Positions 33,349 through 40,629 of a DNA stretch of 64,000 bases are shown here, one piece after another (position 1 is the first letter of the stretch; each line of letters begins with the position of its first letter). The DNA is taken from NCBI GenBank assembly GCA_964559835.1, contig CAZLJE010000002.1, positions 1 to 64,000 of the forward strand. Direction: 5' to 3'. Under the pieces are notes generated by a model. The model ran no database searches. It was given only the letters and a program-made list of their open reading frames with translations, and was not told the DNA's origin. Source of the DNA: DAISJI01 sp964559835 (GTDB lineage: Bacteria; Acidobacteriota; Terriglobia; Terriglobales; Acidobacteriaceae). The position numbers were made by a program, and so were the translations under genes.

Positions 33349-33655
33349 TCTATGTAGGCCTCTTAAGATCGCAAATGACACATCAGTACGCCGCACCGCG
33401 GCGGCGACTCTCGAAACTTCGACCGCGAGCACTTCTGCCCCCGGGGGTGGTCGGCACAGGAGTATCCGTGGCAATCAAACCCGAAAAGCTGGTCAGAGAC
33501 TCGGGGTGAAGGAACAAAGTTACAACAAATCCCCGGTTCTGTGCGAACCATACACGCCGGAGGTGAGGCGATTACCCGCGTCACCATCTGAGTTACCCCC
33601 GCCATCTTCAATTTCCTAGGGCTTCCGGCCTACTATGCGGACAACGGGGTGGGCA
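33349..33655. other. Intergenic region between the Ig lipoprotein and a small ORF
   Basis: About 300 bp upstream of the divergently read giant lipoprotein. It has a GC-rich CCCCCGGGGG palindrome (33438-33447) and otherwise no gene or repeat I can name. It should carry the lipoprotein promoter. Confidence 0.4.
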
Positions 33656-33802
33656 ATGGACAAGGACAAGCCGCACATTGTGCTTTGCATCTGGTGCCAG
33701 CGGAGGATCAGCGCGGAAGAGTTGCGTTCCGGCCGGCATGACCATCTGGACGTCGAGGAACGGATCGAGTATGACCAGGCCGTGAACAACGGCATCGACT
33801 AA
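33656..33802 (+). CDS. Possible small protein with a CxxC motif, 48 aa
   Basis: Reads MDKDKPHIVLCIWCQRRISA and ends DQAVNNGID. One CxxC pair (C-I-W-C) could be half a zinc ribbon. An in-frame ATG at 33635 is an alternative start. It is convergent with the ankyrin gene. No clear ribosome site, so confidence is low. Confidence 0.4.
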   Translation: MDKDKPHIVLCIWCQRRISAEELRSGRHDHLDVEERIEYDQAVNNGID

Positions 33803-33807
33803 CCGGA

Positions 33808-34482
33808 TCAGCTCGCGGTCCGCCTGCGCGCGCAAGCGTTCGCGAGCATCGCCGCCAGATCGGGATGCTCCGCCGCCATGTCCGCGGGTGTCTTTCCCTC
33901 GTCATTTGCGATCGCTGGATCGGCGCCGTATTCGAGCAGGAGCTCGGCGGTGTCGGCGTCGCCGTGCTGTGCCGCGGCGTGGAGAGCGGTCCACCCGCCC
34001 TGCTGCGTGGCATTGACCGGAGCGCCGGCGAGCAGAAGCATCTCGACGATGCCACGCTGGCGCGCGGCGGCGGCGCTGTGTAGAGGTTGCACCTTCATCT
34101 TGTTGTCAGCAACAGCCGCGGGGTCGGCGCCGGCGTGAAGCAACTTGCGCGCGCTGCCTTCCTGGCGGAAGAAGCAGGCGAAGTGGAGCGGCGTGAAGCC
34201 GTCAGCGGACACGGCCCGAACCAGACCGGCGTCGCGAGAGAGCAATTCCTCCAGGCGAGCGGCGTTGCCAAGCGCGGAGGCTTCGAAGACGTCCAGCGCA
34301 GGTTCGGCGGAGAGCAGGACGGCGACCATGTCCTGGCGCCCGCGGTAAAGCGCGTTCATCAGCGCCGACACGCCGTTTGCGTCGCGAACCGATGCGGAAG
34401 CGCGATCGCGCTCCACCAGTTGCTGCAACAGTTCGATATTGCCGGAGTCTATGGCGGCCATCACGTCGCCGGATCGGACCAT
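33808..34482 (-). CDS. Ankyrin-repeat protein
   Basis: 224 aa, essentially all ankyrin repeats: DANGVSALMNALYRGRQDMV, SADGFTPLHFACFFRQEGSA, KVQPLHSAAAARQRGIVEML, GGWTALHAAAQHGDADTAEL and DEGKTPADMAAEHPDLAAML. No signal peptide, so a cytoplasmic protein-protein adaptor is likely. The partner is unknown. Confidence 0.88.
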   Translation of the reverse strand: MVRSGDVMAAIDSGNIELLQQLVERDRASASVRDANGVSALMNALYRGRQDMVAVLLSAEPALDVFEASALGNAARLEELLSRDAGLVRAVSADGFTPLHFACFFRQEGSARKLLHAGADPAAVADNKMKVQPLHSAAAARQRGIVEMLLLAGAPVNATQQGGWTALHAAAQHGDADTAELLLEYGADPAIANDEGKTPADMAAEHPDLAAMLANACARRRTAS

Positions 34483-34586
34483 CGGTCACCCCACCAGGAT
34501 CGGTGCCGAGATGGTATCGAAAACAGCGGGAGTCGGCGACAAAAAAGCCGCGACGACGGAGCGCCGCGGCTTCACAGATCAGAAGG

Positions 34587-34952
34587 TCACTTCTTGCGAC
34601 GACGGCTTACTGCGCCGGCAGCGAGGCTGCCTACGCCCAGCAGTCCGAGCAAAGGAAGTGGAGAAGCGGTCTGGGGAAGCTTCCCGGTATTGGAGCTCTG
34701 GCCGGCGTTCGCGTTCTGATCGGCCGCGGCCTGCGACTGGTCCGAATTCGTGGCAGCCGCCCCACTCTTGTTGCGACGCGAAGTGGTGGTCTGGCTGGTG
34801 GAGGTCTGGTCGGTGGTGGAACTGGACTGTTGCTGATTGCTCTGCGCACTCGGATTACTGCTCGAGGACGACTGGCTCGACGACGCTTGCGCCAATGCCA
34901 TACCGACCGCGAACACCATCACGACAGCGAGAATTAACACGCGTGTTCTCAT
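34587..34952 (-). CDS. Secreted Ser/Gln-rich protein with LPQTA sorting-like tail
   Basis: 121 aa. Signal peptide MRTRVLILAVVMVFAVGMAL ending AQA. A low-complexity Ser/Thr/Gln/Asn middle (about 23-90) is followed by a tripartite C-terminus: LPQTASPLPLLGLLGVGS (LPxTA motif plus hydrophobic stretch) and a basic end SRRRKK. This layout matches sortase-type or membrane-retention sorting signals. It is paralogous to the next gene, whose tail is nearly identical. Confidence 0.75.
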   Translation of the reverse strand: MRTRVLILAVVMVFAVGMALAQASSSQSSSSSNPSAQSNQQQSSSTTDQTSTSQTTTSRRNKSGAAATNSDQSQAAADQNANAGQSSNTGKLPQTASPLPLLGLLGVGSLAAGAVSRRRKK

Positions 34953-35112
34953 TCGGGATCACTCTCCTGGTGGAATTGGTGTCGTGAAGTTGGGATGGCG
35001 GAGCGCAACCGGCGGATGTACCGCCAGAGCTTCCGGCCTTTATCCAAGGCGAAATTCGAGAGCTGCAAAAAGCCGTGGCCCGTAGACCACGGCTTTGATT
35101 ACGTCGATGCGC

Positions 35113-35880
35113 TTACTTCTTGCGGCGGCTGATCAAGCCGGCGCCAATGCTGCCTACGCCGAGAAGGCCCAGGAGCGGGAGCGGAGAAGCGGTCTGCGGC
35201 AGTTTCCCGCTCGCGGTCTGCTGGCCGGTGTTCTGATCGGGCGTGGCCTGCGAAGACTGAGAGCTCTGGTCCGTCGTGGTCGTGGTCGAGGTTGCCGATT
35301 GGCCGCTGGTGCTCTGACCCGCGTTCGACGAGACACCCGACTGGCTGCTGGTCGCGTCCGGCGGGTTCGAGGTCGTGCTCGGCATGCTGGTCGCCGCGCC
35401 GGCCGTTCCGGCCGTGCCGGTCGTCGACGAAGACGGAGGATTCGTATTGTTCATGTCCGGCGAGGTTGGCGAGGTTGAGGTAGCCGGCGGATTCGAAGTC
35501 GTGCTTCCCGGCGTCGTCTGGGTACCGGTCGTGGTGCTCGGAGAAGCCGTGCTCTGCGGAGCCGTGTTCTGGTCCGGAGCCGCGCCGCTCGGGTAGGCCG
35601 AACCGGTGCTGCTGGACGTGCCCGGAGTCGTGGTGCTGGTCTGCGAACCGGTAGTGGACTGGTTCTGCGCGCCCACCGCGGTCGAGCCTGAGTTCGTCGA
35701 GTTGTCGGGAGTGGTAGTGGTAGTCGATGTGGTATCGGGCGAGGTCGTGGTCTGCGAGGGCGTCGTCTGGCCAGAGGTGCTCGATGTACTGCTTTGGCCG
35801 GATGTTGTGCCCGTCTGCGCGAATGCCATGCCGAATGCGAATGTCAGCACGACAGTCAAAATCAGTAAACGTGTCTTCAT
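35113..35880 (-). CDS. Secreted Ser/Thr-rich protein with LPQTA sorting-like tail
   Basis: 255 aa. Signal peptide MKTRLLILTVVLTFAFGMAF. About 200 residues of Ser/Thr/Pro/Gly/Gln low complexity with no folded domain visible. The C-terminus LPQTASPLPLLGLLGVGS then IGAGLISRRKK matches the 34587 gene almost residue for residue, while the middle differs greatly in length. Start chosen at ATG 35878-35880. Likely a stalk-like or mucin-like surface protein (inference). Confidence 0.75.
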   Translation of the reverse strand: MKTRLLILTVVLTFAFGMAFAQTGTTSGQSSTSSTSGQTTPSQTTTSPDTTSTTTTTPDNSTNSGSTAVGAQNQSTTGSQTSTTTPGTSSSTGSAYPSGAAPDQNTAPQSTASPSTTTGTQTTPGSTTSNPPATSTSPTSPDMNNTNPPSSSTTGTAGTAGAATSMPSTTSNPPDATSSQSGVSSNAGQSTSGQSATSTTTTTDQSSQSSQATPDQNTGQQTASGKLPQTASPLPLLGLLGVGSIGAGLISRRKK

Positions 35881-36060
35881 GAGGATAGGGTTCTCCCGCG
35901 TAAAGTTTTTGGTGCTTCGTATGTCGGATGGCGCGGCTCCGAGCCCGGATGTACCGCGTGAGTGGCTGGCGTCGTTTGACGGGAAAAAATCGAGAGCAGC
36001 GACAGGACAGGGCCGCGGAAAGCCGCGGCCCTGGTTAACAATTCGCACTTAATTAACTTA

Positions 36061-36687
36061 CTACCGCGGGGGGATGCTGCTCGGAGTGGTGCTCCCTCCC
36101 GCAGGTGAAGTCGTACGCGGAGCAGTGCTCGGTTGCGAGGTCGTGGTCGTTCCCGAGGTAACGCCGCCCATGTTCGTGGTCGGAGAAGTGTTCCCCATCG
36201 GCGGAGTGGTGCCCGGAGTCGTGCTCGGCGTAGTGGCGGGAGTCGTGCTCGGCGTAGTCCCCGTTGTTGTGTTCGGGGTAATTCCAGGCGTTGTGCTCGG
36301 CATAGTCGTGGTGGTCGGCGCGGTGCTCGTGCTGGGAACGCTGCTCGGAGTGGATGGCGGGCAGATCGTACTTCCAGTCGAGGTGCTCGGAGAAGAGCCC
36401 GGCATGGTCGCACTCGGGCTGGTTCCGGACGGGCTGGACGTGCTCGACATGGGGGCCGACGATGCAGTCGAGGGGGATCCGGTCGAAGTCACAGGGCAGG
36501 TCACTGTCGGTGGTGATACCGGTCTGACGGTGGAACCCGGAGTGGTGCTCTGCACGCCGCTGGTGCTCGTGGACTGTGAACCCGGAACGGTCGGTGTCGG
36601 AGTAATCGCGCCGGTCGATGTCTGTGCCGTTGCGATGCCCACGGCGAGGCACAGGACGGCGGCGATCAGAATTGCGCGTGTGGTCAT
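36061..36687 (-). CDS. Secreted Thr/Pro/Ser-rich protein
   Basis: 208 aa. Signal peptide MTTRAILIAAVLCLAVGIAT. The remainder is repeats rich in TPSTTP, TTGTTP and SPSGTSP, with two Cys (VTCPVT, TICPPS). It resembles its two neighbours but lacks the LPQTA tail, ending SSIPPR. ATG 36687 has an AGGAG 8 bp upstream; the ATG two codons earlier is too close to it. The codon pattern (ACx, TCx, CCx) suggests repeat-driven expansion. Confidence 0.65.
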   Translation of the reverse strand: MTTRAILIAAVLCLAVGIATAQTSTGAITPTPTVPGSQSTSTSGVQSTTPGSTVRPVSPPTVTCPVTSTGSPSTASSAPMSSTSSPSGTSPSATMPGSSPSTSTGSTICPPSTPSSVPSTSTAPTTTTMPSTTPGITPNTTTGTTPSTTPATTPSTTPGTTPPMGNTSPTTNMGGVTSGTTTTSQPSTAPRTTSPAGGSTTPSSIPPR

Positions 36688-36754
36688 ACACATCTCTCCT
36701 GTTGGAATTCACAGGTGGGATGTGGACGCGTGACCGAGGGATGTCCTTCAGAAG

Positions 36755-36847
36755 CAGTTGTAAGTTACAAGTTGTAAGTTGGAAGTTGGGAATGTCCTCG
36801 TGATACGCGAGGCCAACTTCCAACTCACAACTTGTAACTTCCAACTG
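36755..36847. repeat. Inverted pair of heptamer arrays (AAGTTGN / CCAACTN)
   Basis: Left units CAGTTGT, AAGTTAC, AAGTTGT, AAGTTGG, AAGTTGG (36755-36789). Right units CCAACTT, CCAACTC, ACAACTT, GTAACTT, CCAACTG (36813-36847). The arms are complementary, giving a potential 35-bp stem between the Thr/Pro protein and the methyltransferase. Confidence 0.85.
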
Positions 36848-36881
36848 GATTTAGCCGCGGCGCGGATTGCAAGAAGGCCTC

Positions 36882-37616
36882 CTACAACACCTGGATCGCC
36901 GGGGGCAGGGAGCGGATGTCAGGCTTGCGCGCGCTCAGCAGGAGCGCGCCGATACGCTTGAAGTCGCGCAACTCAGCCGCATTGGCGAACCATTTGCCGG
37001 AATATTCGTCGGGCGTGGGCGTGTCGTCGGGAATGCGCGTGGCGCTCACTTCCTCGAAGGCGTGGGCTTTCAGCAATTCGACGTACTCGGCTTCCGAGCG
37101 CACGTGCACCGGCACCTTCAGTTCGTCGACCCAACGTAGCGAGTAGGGATTGTCCTTGTACAAGTTGATGAGGATGAAGAACCGCCCGCGTGGCGCAAGG
37201 ACGCGGAAAAGCTCGGCCAGCGCACGCTCCTGGTCGAGGTAATAATAGAACGCCTCGATGGAAATGGCCTTATCGAAATAGTTCTCCTCCCACGGGATCT
37301 TCTGCGCCGAGCCCCAAACGTAGAGGATGTTGTCGAAGTCCTTCGACGCTTCGCGGGCATGGCGGATCATCTCGTCGGAGATATCGAGGCCAACCACCTG
37401 TCCGAAGCCCTGGGGGCCGTCGCCGACGATGCGGGCGATCAGGCGCGTACACCAGCCGGCGCCGCAACTCAGGTCCAGCACGCGCTCGCCGGGACGCAGG
37501 TTCATTTGTCGGATGGTCTTTTCGGCAATGTCGAGATGATGACGCTCCATCTCCTCGCCTCGGCCGGCTTCAGCCCAGGCGTTGAACTCGGCACGGAGTT
37601 TCTCTTCGGGGGTCAT
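36882..37616 (-). CDS. Class I SAM-dependent methyltransferase
   Basis: 244 aa. Motif I RVLDLSCGAGWCTRLIARIV, motif II VVGLDISDEMIRHAREAS, FDNILYVWGSAQKIPWEENY (acidic loop), then RALAELFRVLAPRGRFFIL. UbiE-like layout. The substrate is unknown. ATG 37614-37616 gives a good N-terminus (MTPEEKLRAEFNAW). Single gene. Confidence 0.85.
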   Translation of the reverse strand: MTPEEKLRAEFNAWAEAGRGEEMERHHLDIAEKTIRQMNLRPGERVLDLSCGAGWCTRLIARIVGDGPQGFGQVVGLDISDEMIRHAREASKDFDNILYVWGSAQKIPWEENYFDKAISIEAFYYYLDQERALAELFRVLAPRGRFFILINLYKDNPYSLRWVDELKVPVHVRSEAEYVELLKAHAFEEVSATRIPDDTPTPDEYSGKWFANAAELRDFKRIGALLLSARKPDIRSLPPAIQVL

Positions 37617-37658
37617 ACTCTCAGATTCTCGCAAAAACGGAGGACGGAACAAAACATT

Positions 37659-37699
37659 CCACCACGAAGGACACGAAGGAACACAAAGGGAACAACAGG
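37659..37699. repeat. Dispersed CCACCACGAAGG repeat, copy 3
   Basis: CCACCACGAAGGACACGAAGG then AACACAAAGGGAACAACAGG. Same word family as 9566-9604 and 16885-16928. Confidence 0.6.
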
Positions 37700-37737
37700 T
37701 AAGCGAAATACCGGCATAGCGATTAACCTAGGATGAG

Positions 37738-37893
37738 ATGGAAGAAGCAAAGCAAGAGAGGAACCCGGTCCTCTACTGTCCCAATTGCGCGCGGGAAGTT
37801 AACGATCCGCTCACGTGTGGCGACTGCTCGGCGGTGATCTGCCGAATTTGCGGGACGCCGCTGGAGTCGAGCGACGAATTGGGGATCGGGTGA
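37738..37893 (+). CDS. Small zinc-ribbon protein, 51 aa
   Basis: Reads MEEAKQERNPVLYCPNCARE and contains three Cys pairs, CPNC, CGDC and CRIC, followed by GTPLESSDELG. The spacing supports one or two zinc-ribbon knuckles. It is followed 56 bp later by the Clp-N gene and may be co-expressed with it. Confidence 0.6.
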   Translation: MEEAKQERNPVLYCPNCAREVNDPLTCGDCSAVICRICGTPLESSDELGIG

Positions 37894-37949
37894 ATCCAAC
37901 GATTCGTGGAACTCTGCCAATGCGGTGGTGTCCATAAGCTAGTGCCTGA

Positions 37950-38498
37950 ATGGATCTTCAGCAATTCCTGAAACTCGGCCCCGGACCTCTGGCCGCAGCC
38001 ATTGCCGCCCTGCTCGGTTGCGTCATGCTGGTGGGAGCGGTGTACCTCTGGATCGTGAAATCCACCCGGCGCGCGCGCACAAATTTTTCCGGCGAGGCGC
38101 AGAAGGCGATCGGTTTCGCGCGGGTCGAGGCTGAAAAATTGCAGTCGCCGACCATCGAGCCAACCCACCTGCTGCTCGGATTGCTGCACGTTCCCGGCTC
38201 GAACATCCAGCGCCTGCTGCCGCGCGAGGGGCACGAATCGATCCGCGAGGAGATCAAGGAGCACGTTGCCGGCGGCGCGATTGTGTCCTACCGGGACGAC
38301 CTTCCCTTCAGCGACGACGCCAGCCGGGTACTGCGCGCGGCGGCACGAGAGGCGCGAGGATTGCAGTCGCCGCAGATCCTGGCTGAGCACCTGCTGCTTG
38401 GCCTGCTGCATTCGGATACGGCGGCCGGGCTGATCCTGAGAGAACGCGGCCTTCGTTTGGAACCGCTGCGGGCGCAACTCGGCGGGTGGCAGGAATAA
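37950..38498 (+). CDS. Membrane-anchored Clp N-domain protein without ATPase
   Basis: 182 aa. One N-terminal membrane segment (about 13-36, LAAAIAALLGCVMLVGAVYL) is followed by a double Clp-N repeat: FARVEAEKLQSPTIEPTHLL and VLRAAAREARGLQSPQILAE, each ending HLLLGLL. There is no AAA+ module. Clp-N domains bind substrates or adaptors, so this may be a membrane-bound adaptor or regulator of ClpC/ClpA (inference). Confidence 0.8.
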   Translation: MDLQQFLKLGPGPLAAAIAALLGCVMLVGAVYLWIVKSTRRARTNFSGEAQKAIGFARVEAEKLQSPTIEPTHLLLGLLHVPGSNIQRLLPREGHESIREEIKEHVAGGAIVSYRDDLPFSDDASRVLRAAAREARGLQSPQILAEHLLLGLLHSDTAAGLILRERGLRLEPLRAQLGGWQE

Positions 38499-38521
38499 GG
38501 ACGCAATTCGGCGCGGCCTGA

Positions 38522-38543
38522 AACGCCCACGGACGTGGGCGTT
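38522..38543. terminator. Hairpin after the Clp-N gene
   Basis: A 9-bp perfect stem AACGCCCAC with GTGGGCGTT around a GGAC loop. The U-run is weak (TTCTACATCTCC), so termination efficiency is uncertain. Confidence 0.55.
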
Positions 38544-38561
38544 CTACATCTCCTTATAGGA

Positions 38562-39314
38562 ATGGCCACGCGACCGCGAATCCCGAGCAGTCCTTACGAT
38601 AGGTTTGCATCCATCTATGACCGCCATATGGGCGCCGACTTCGCGAGCCGGGTGCTACCCGTCATCGATTGCCTGCTCGCGCCGCAACTCACGTCAGGAA
38701 GTCACGTCCTTGACCTTTGCTGCGGGACAGGCCGGGTGAGCGCCGGCCTTATCGAGCGTGGTGTACAGGTCACCGGCGCCGATGCATCGCCTGCGATGGT
38801 CGGGCTCGCGAAGCGAAACGCTCCAGCAGCGCGATTCCTTGTTTCGGACGTTCGCGAAATGCAGCTGAACCCCATCTTCGGCGCGGCGGTGTGCACGTTC
38901 AACAGCCTGGCCCACGTTTACTCGCGCGAAGATCTGGTCCGGGTGTTTGCGACCGTTCGCCAGGCATTGAAGCCGTCCGGTGCATGGCTGTTCGACCTGA
39001 GTATGGAAGAGGCATACGTAAGCCGCTGGGCAGCAGACTTCGCGATTGTCGATGAGAACGAATGCGCAATCGTGCAGCCCAGTTATGACAGCAGGACGCG
39101 GATTGCGCGCAACGAGATCACGATGTGGCACCGCAGCGGAGCGCAATTGCGCGGGCGGGAACAGTTCACAATCGTACAAAAGTGCCACTCCCACGACGAA
39201 GTGACCGGTGCGCTGATCAGCGCCGGCTTCGGCCGGGTCTCGACCTATGAGGCTGAGGCCGTCGGCATGCGCGGTGAGAAAGGCCGCACCTTCTTTCTGG
39301 CCCATCTTTCATAG
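38562..39314 (+). CDS. SAM-dependent methyltransferase
   Basis: 250 aa. Starts YDRFASIYDRHMGADFASRV; motif I HVLDLCCGTGRVSAGLIERG, motif II VTGADASPAMVGLAKRNAP, then FGAAVCTFNSLAHVYSREDL and GAWLFDLSM. Typical class I fold, substrate unknown. Start ATG 38562; an in-frame extension upstream overlaps the hairpin. Confidence 0.85.
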   Translation: MATRPRIPSSPYDRFASIYDRHMGADFASRVLPVIDCLLAPQLTSGSHVLDLCCGTGRVSAGLIERGVQVTGADASPAMVGLAKRNAPAARFLVSDVREMQLNPIFGAAVCTFNSLAHVYSREDLVRVFATVRQALKPSGAWLFDLSMEEAYVSRWAADFAIVDENECAIVQPSYDSRTRIARNEITMWHRSGAQLRGREQFTIVQKCHSHDEVTGALISAGFGRVSTYEAEAVGMRGEKGRTFFLAHLS

Positions 39315-39360
39315 CAGCAGGTGTGCTGCTACCCTAGTGCGTTCTCAAAGGAGCGCAATT

Positions 39361-40548
39361 GTGAAACTTCTCGTCATTGGTGCAGGCATGATGGGCACGA
39401 GCGCGGCCTACGATATGGTGCGCAGCAGTGGCGTTACGGTCGTGACGATCGCGGACACGGATAGGAAGCGGGCGCGTGAATCGGCGGAGCGCGTCAACAA
39501 GCTGGCGAAGCGGAAGATCGCGTCGGCGGTGGAACTCGACGCGTCCGACAGAAAAAAAGCCGCTCGGCTGATGGGAGATCACAATGCCGCGCTTTCGGCG
39601 GTGCCGTACTTTTACAACGTCGATCTCGCCAAGGCGGCCATTGACGCGCGCTGCCACTTCGCCGACCTCGGCGGCAACAACACGGTCGTCCGCGAAGAAT
39701 TCGCCATGAGCAGGCAGGCGGAAAAACGCGGCGTGTCGATTGCGCCGGATTGCGGGCTGTCGCCGGGAATGGCTTCCATCCTGGCCGGCGAACTGATGCG
39801 CCGCATCGGCGGAGCGGCCGACGCGCTGAAGATCTATGTCGGCGGACTGCCGATGGACCCCAAGCCGCCGTTCCAGTACCAGCTGGTGTTCTCGGTCGAA
39901 GGCTTGATCAACGAGTACGCCGAGCCGGCGAAGATCCTGCGCAATGGCAAGGTCACAACCATCGAACCGCTGAGCGAAGTAGAAACGTTTCGCATGGCGG
40001 GCTTCCCTGCCCTGGAAGCATTCCACACCTCGGGCGGAACTTCGACGTTGCCGGAGACGTTCTCGTCACAGGTCGGCGAGTGTTTCGAGAAGACGCTGCG
40101 CTATCGCGGCACCCTGCCGTACATCAAGGCGCTTTACGACTTCGGTCTCTTCTCCAAAGAGAAGATGAAGATCGGCAAAGCGGAATTCAGCCCGCGCGAA
40201 CTCACTTCGCGGCTGATGATCCACAAGCTCTCCGGCAGCCAGCCGGACGTGACGGTGATGCGCGTTGAGGCGCATGAAAAGGTGCCGCGCGGATTGAGAG
40301 CGCTGGTAAGTGGCAAACGCGAGCCGCGCGTGCTGGCCTTCAGCATGATCGACCGCTTCGACAGCAGGACGGGCATGACGTCGATGATGCGGACGACCGC
40401 CTGGCCCGCGTCAGTGGTGGTCCAGATGCTCGCGTCCGGAGAGATCGCCAAGCGCGGCGGCATCCGGCAGGAACTGGACGTACCAGCGGAGGCGTTCCTG
40501 GCGGGAATGAAAGCACGCGGCATCCAGATCAATTACGAAGAAAGCTAA
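39361..40548 (+). CDS. Saccharopine dehydrogenase-like oxidoreductase
   Basis: 395 aa from GTG 39361, preceded by AAAGGAG. N-terminal Rossmann loop VKLLVIGAGMMGTSAAYDMV, ALSAVPYFYNVDLAKAAIDA, CHFADLGGNNTVVREEF, IAPDCGLSPGMASILAGELM and a C-terminal domain with HTSGGTSTLPETF. This matches the LysDH/saccharopine reductase family. It could act on lysine, carboxynorspermidine or a related amino acid; the substrate cannot be assigned. Confidence 0.8.
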   Translation: MKLLVIGAGMMGTSAAYDMVRSSGVTVVTIADTDRKRARESAERVNKLAKRKIASAVELDASDRKKAARLMGDHNAALSAVPYFYNVDLAKAAIDARCHFADLGGNNTVVREEFAMSRQAEKRGVSIAPDCGLSPGMASILAGELMRRIGGAADALKIYVGGLPMDPKPPFQYQLVFSVEGLINEYAEPAKILRNGKVTTIEPLSEVETFRMAGFPALEAFHTSGGTSTLPETFSSQVGECFEKTLRYRGTLPYIKALYDFGLFSKEKMKIGKAEFSPRELTSRLMIHKLSGSQPDVTVMRVEAHEKVPRGLRALVSGKREPRVLAFSMIDRFDSRTGMTSMMRTTAWPASVVVQMLASGEIAKRGGIRQELDVPAEAFLAGMKARGIQINYEES

Positions 40549-40551
40549 AAA

Positions 40552-40623
40552 CGCCACGGATCACACCGATTCTCACGGATAGTTCAAAAAAGTTTCCGTT
40601 CGAATCCGTGTAAATCCGTGGCG
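40552..40623. terminator. Nested inverted repeat between convergent genes
   Basis: Outer stem CGCCACGGAT (40552-40561) with ATCCGTGGCG (40614-40623). Inner stem CACGGAT (40574-40580) with ATCCGTG (40604-40610). It fits a bidirectional terminator between the saccharopine-dehydrogenase-like gene and uvrB. The ATCCGTG word pattern is also typical of dispersed intergenic repeats. Confidence 0.6.
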
Positions 40624-40629
40624 ACATTT

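Noticed and set aside
33437..33520. Possible c-di-GMP (GEMM-type) riboswitch because of CACAGG-GGCAA-AAACCCGAAAAG spacing
   Set aside because: The obligatory GGGACGCAAAGCC-like part is missing and the orientation does not face the lipoprotein gene.
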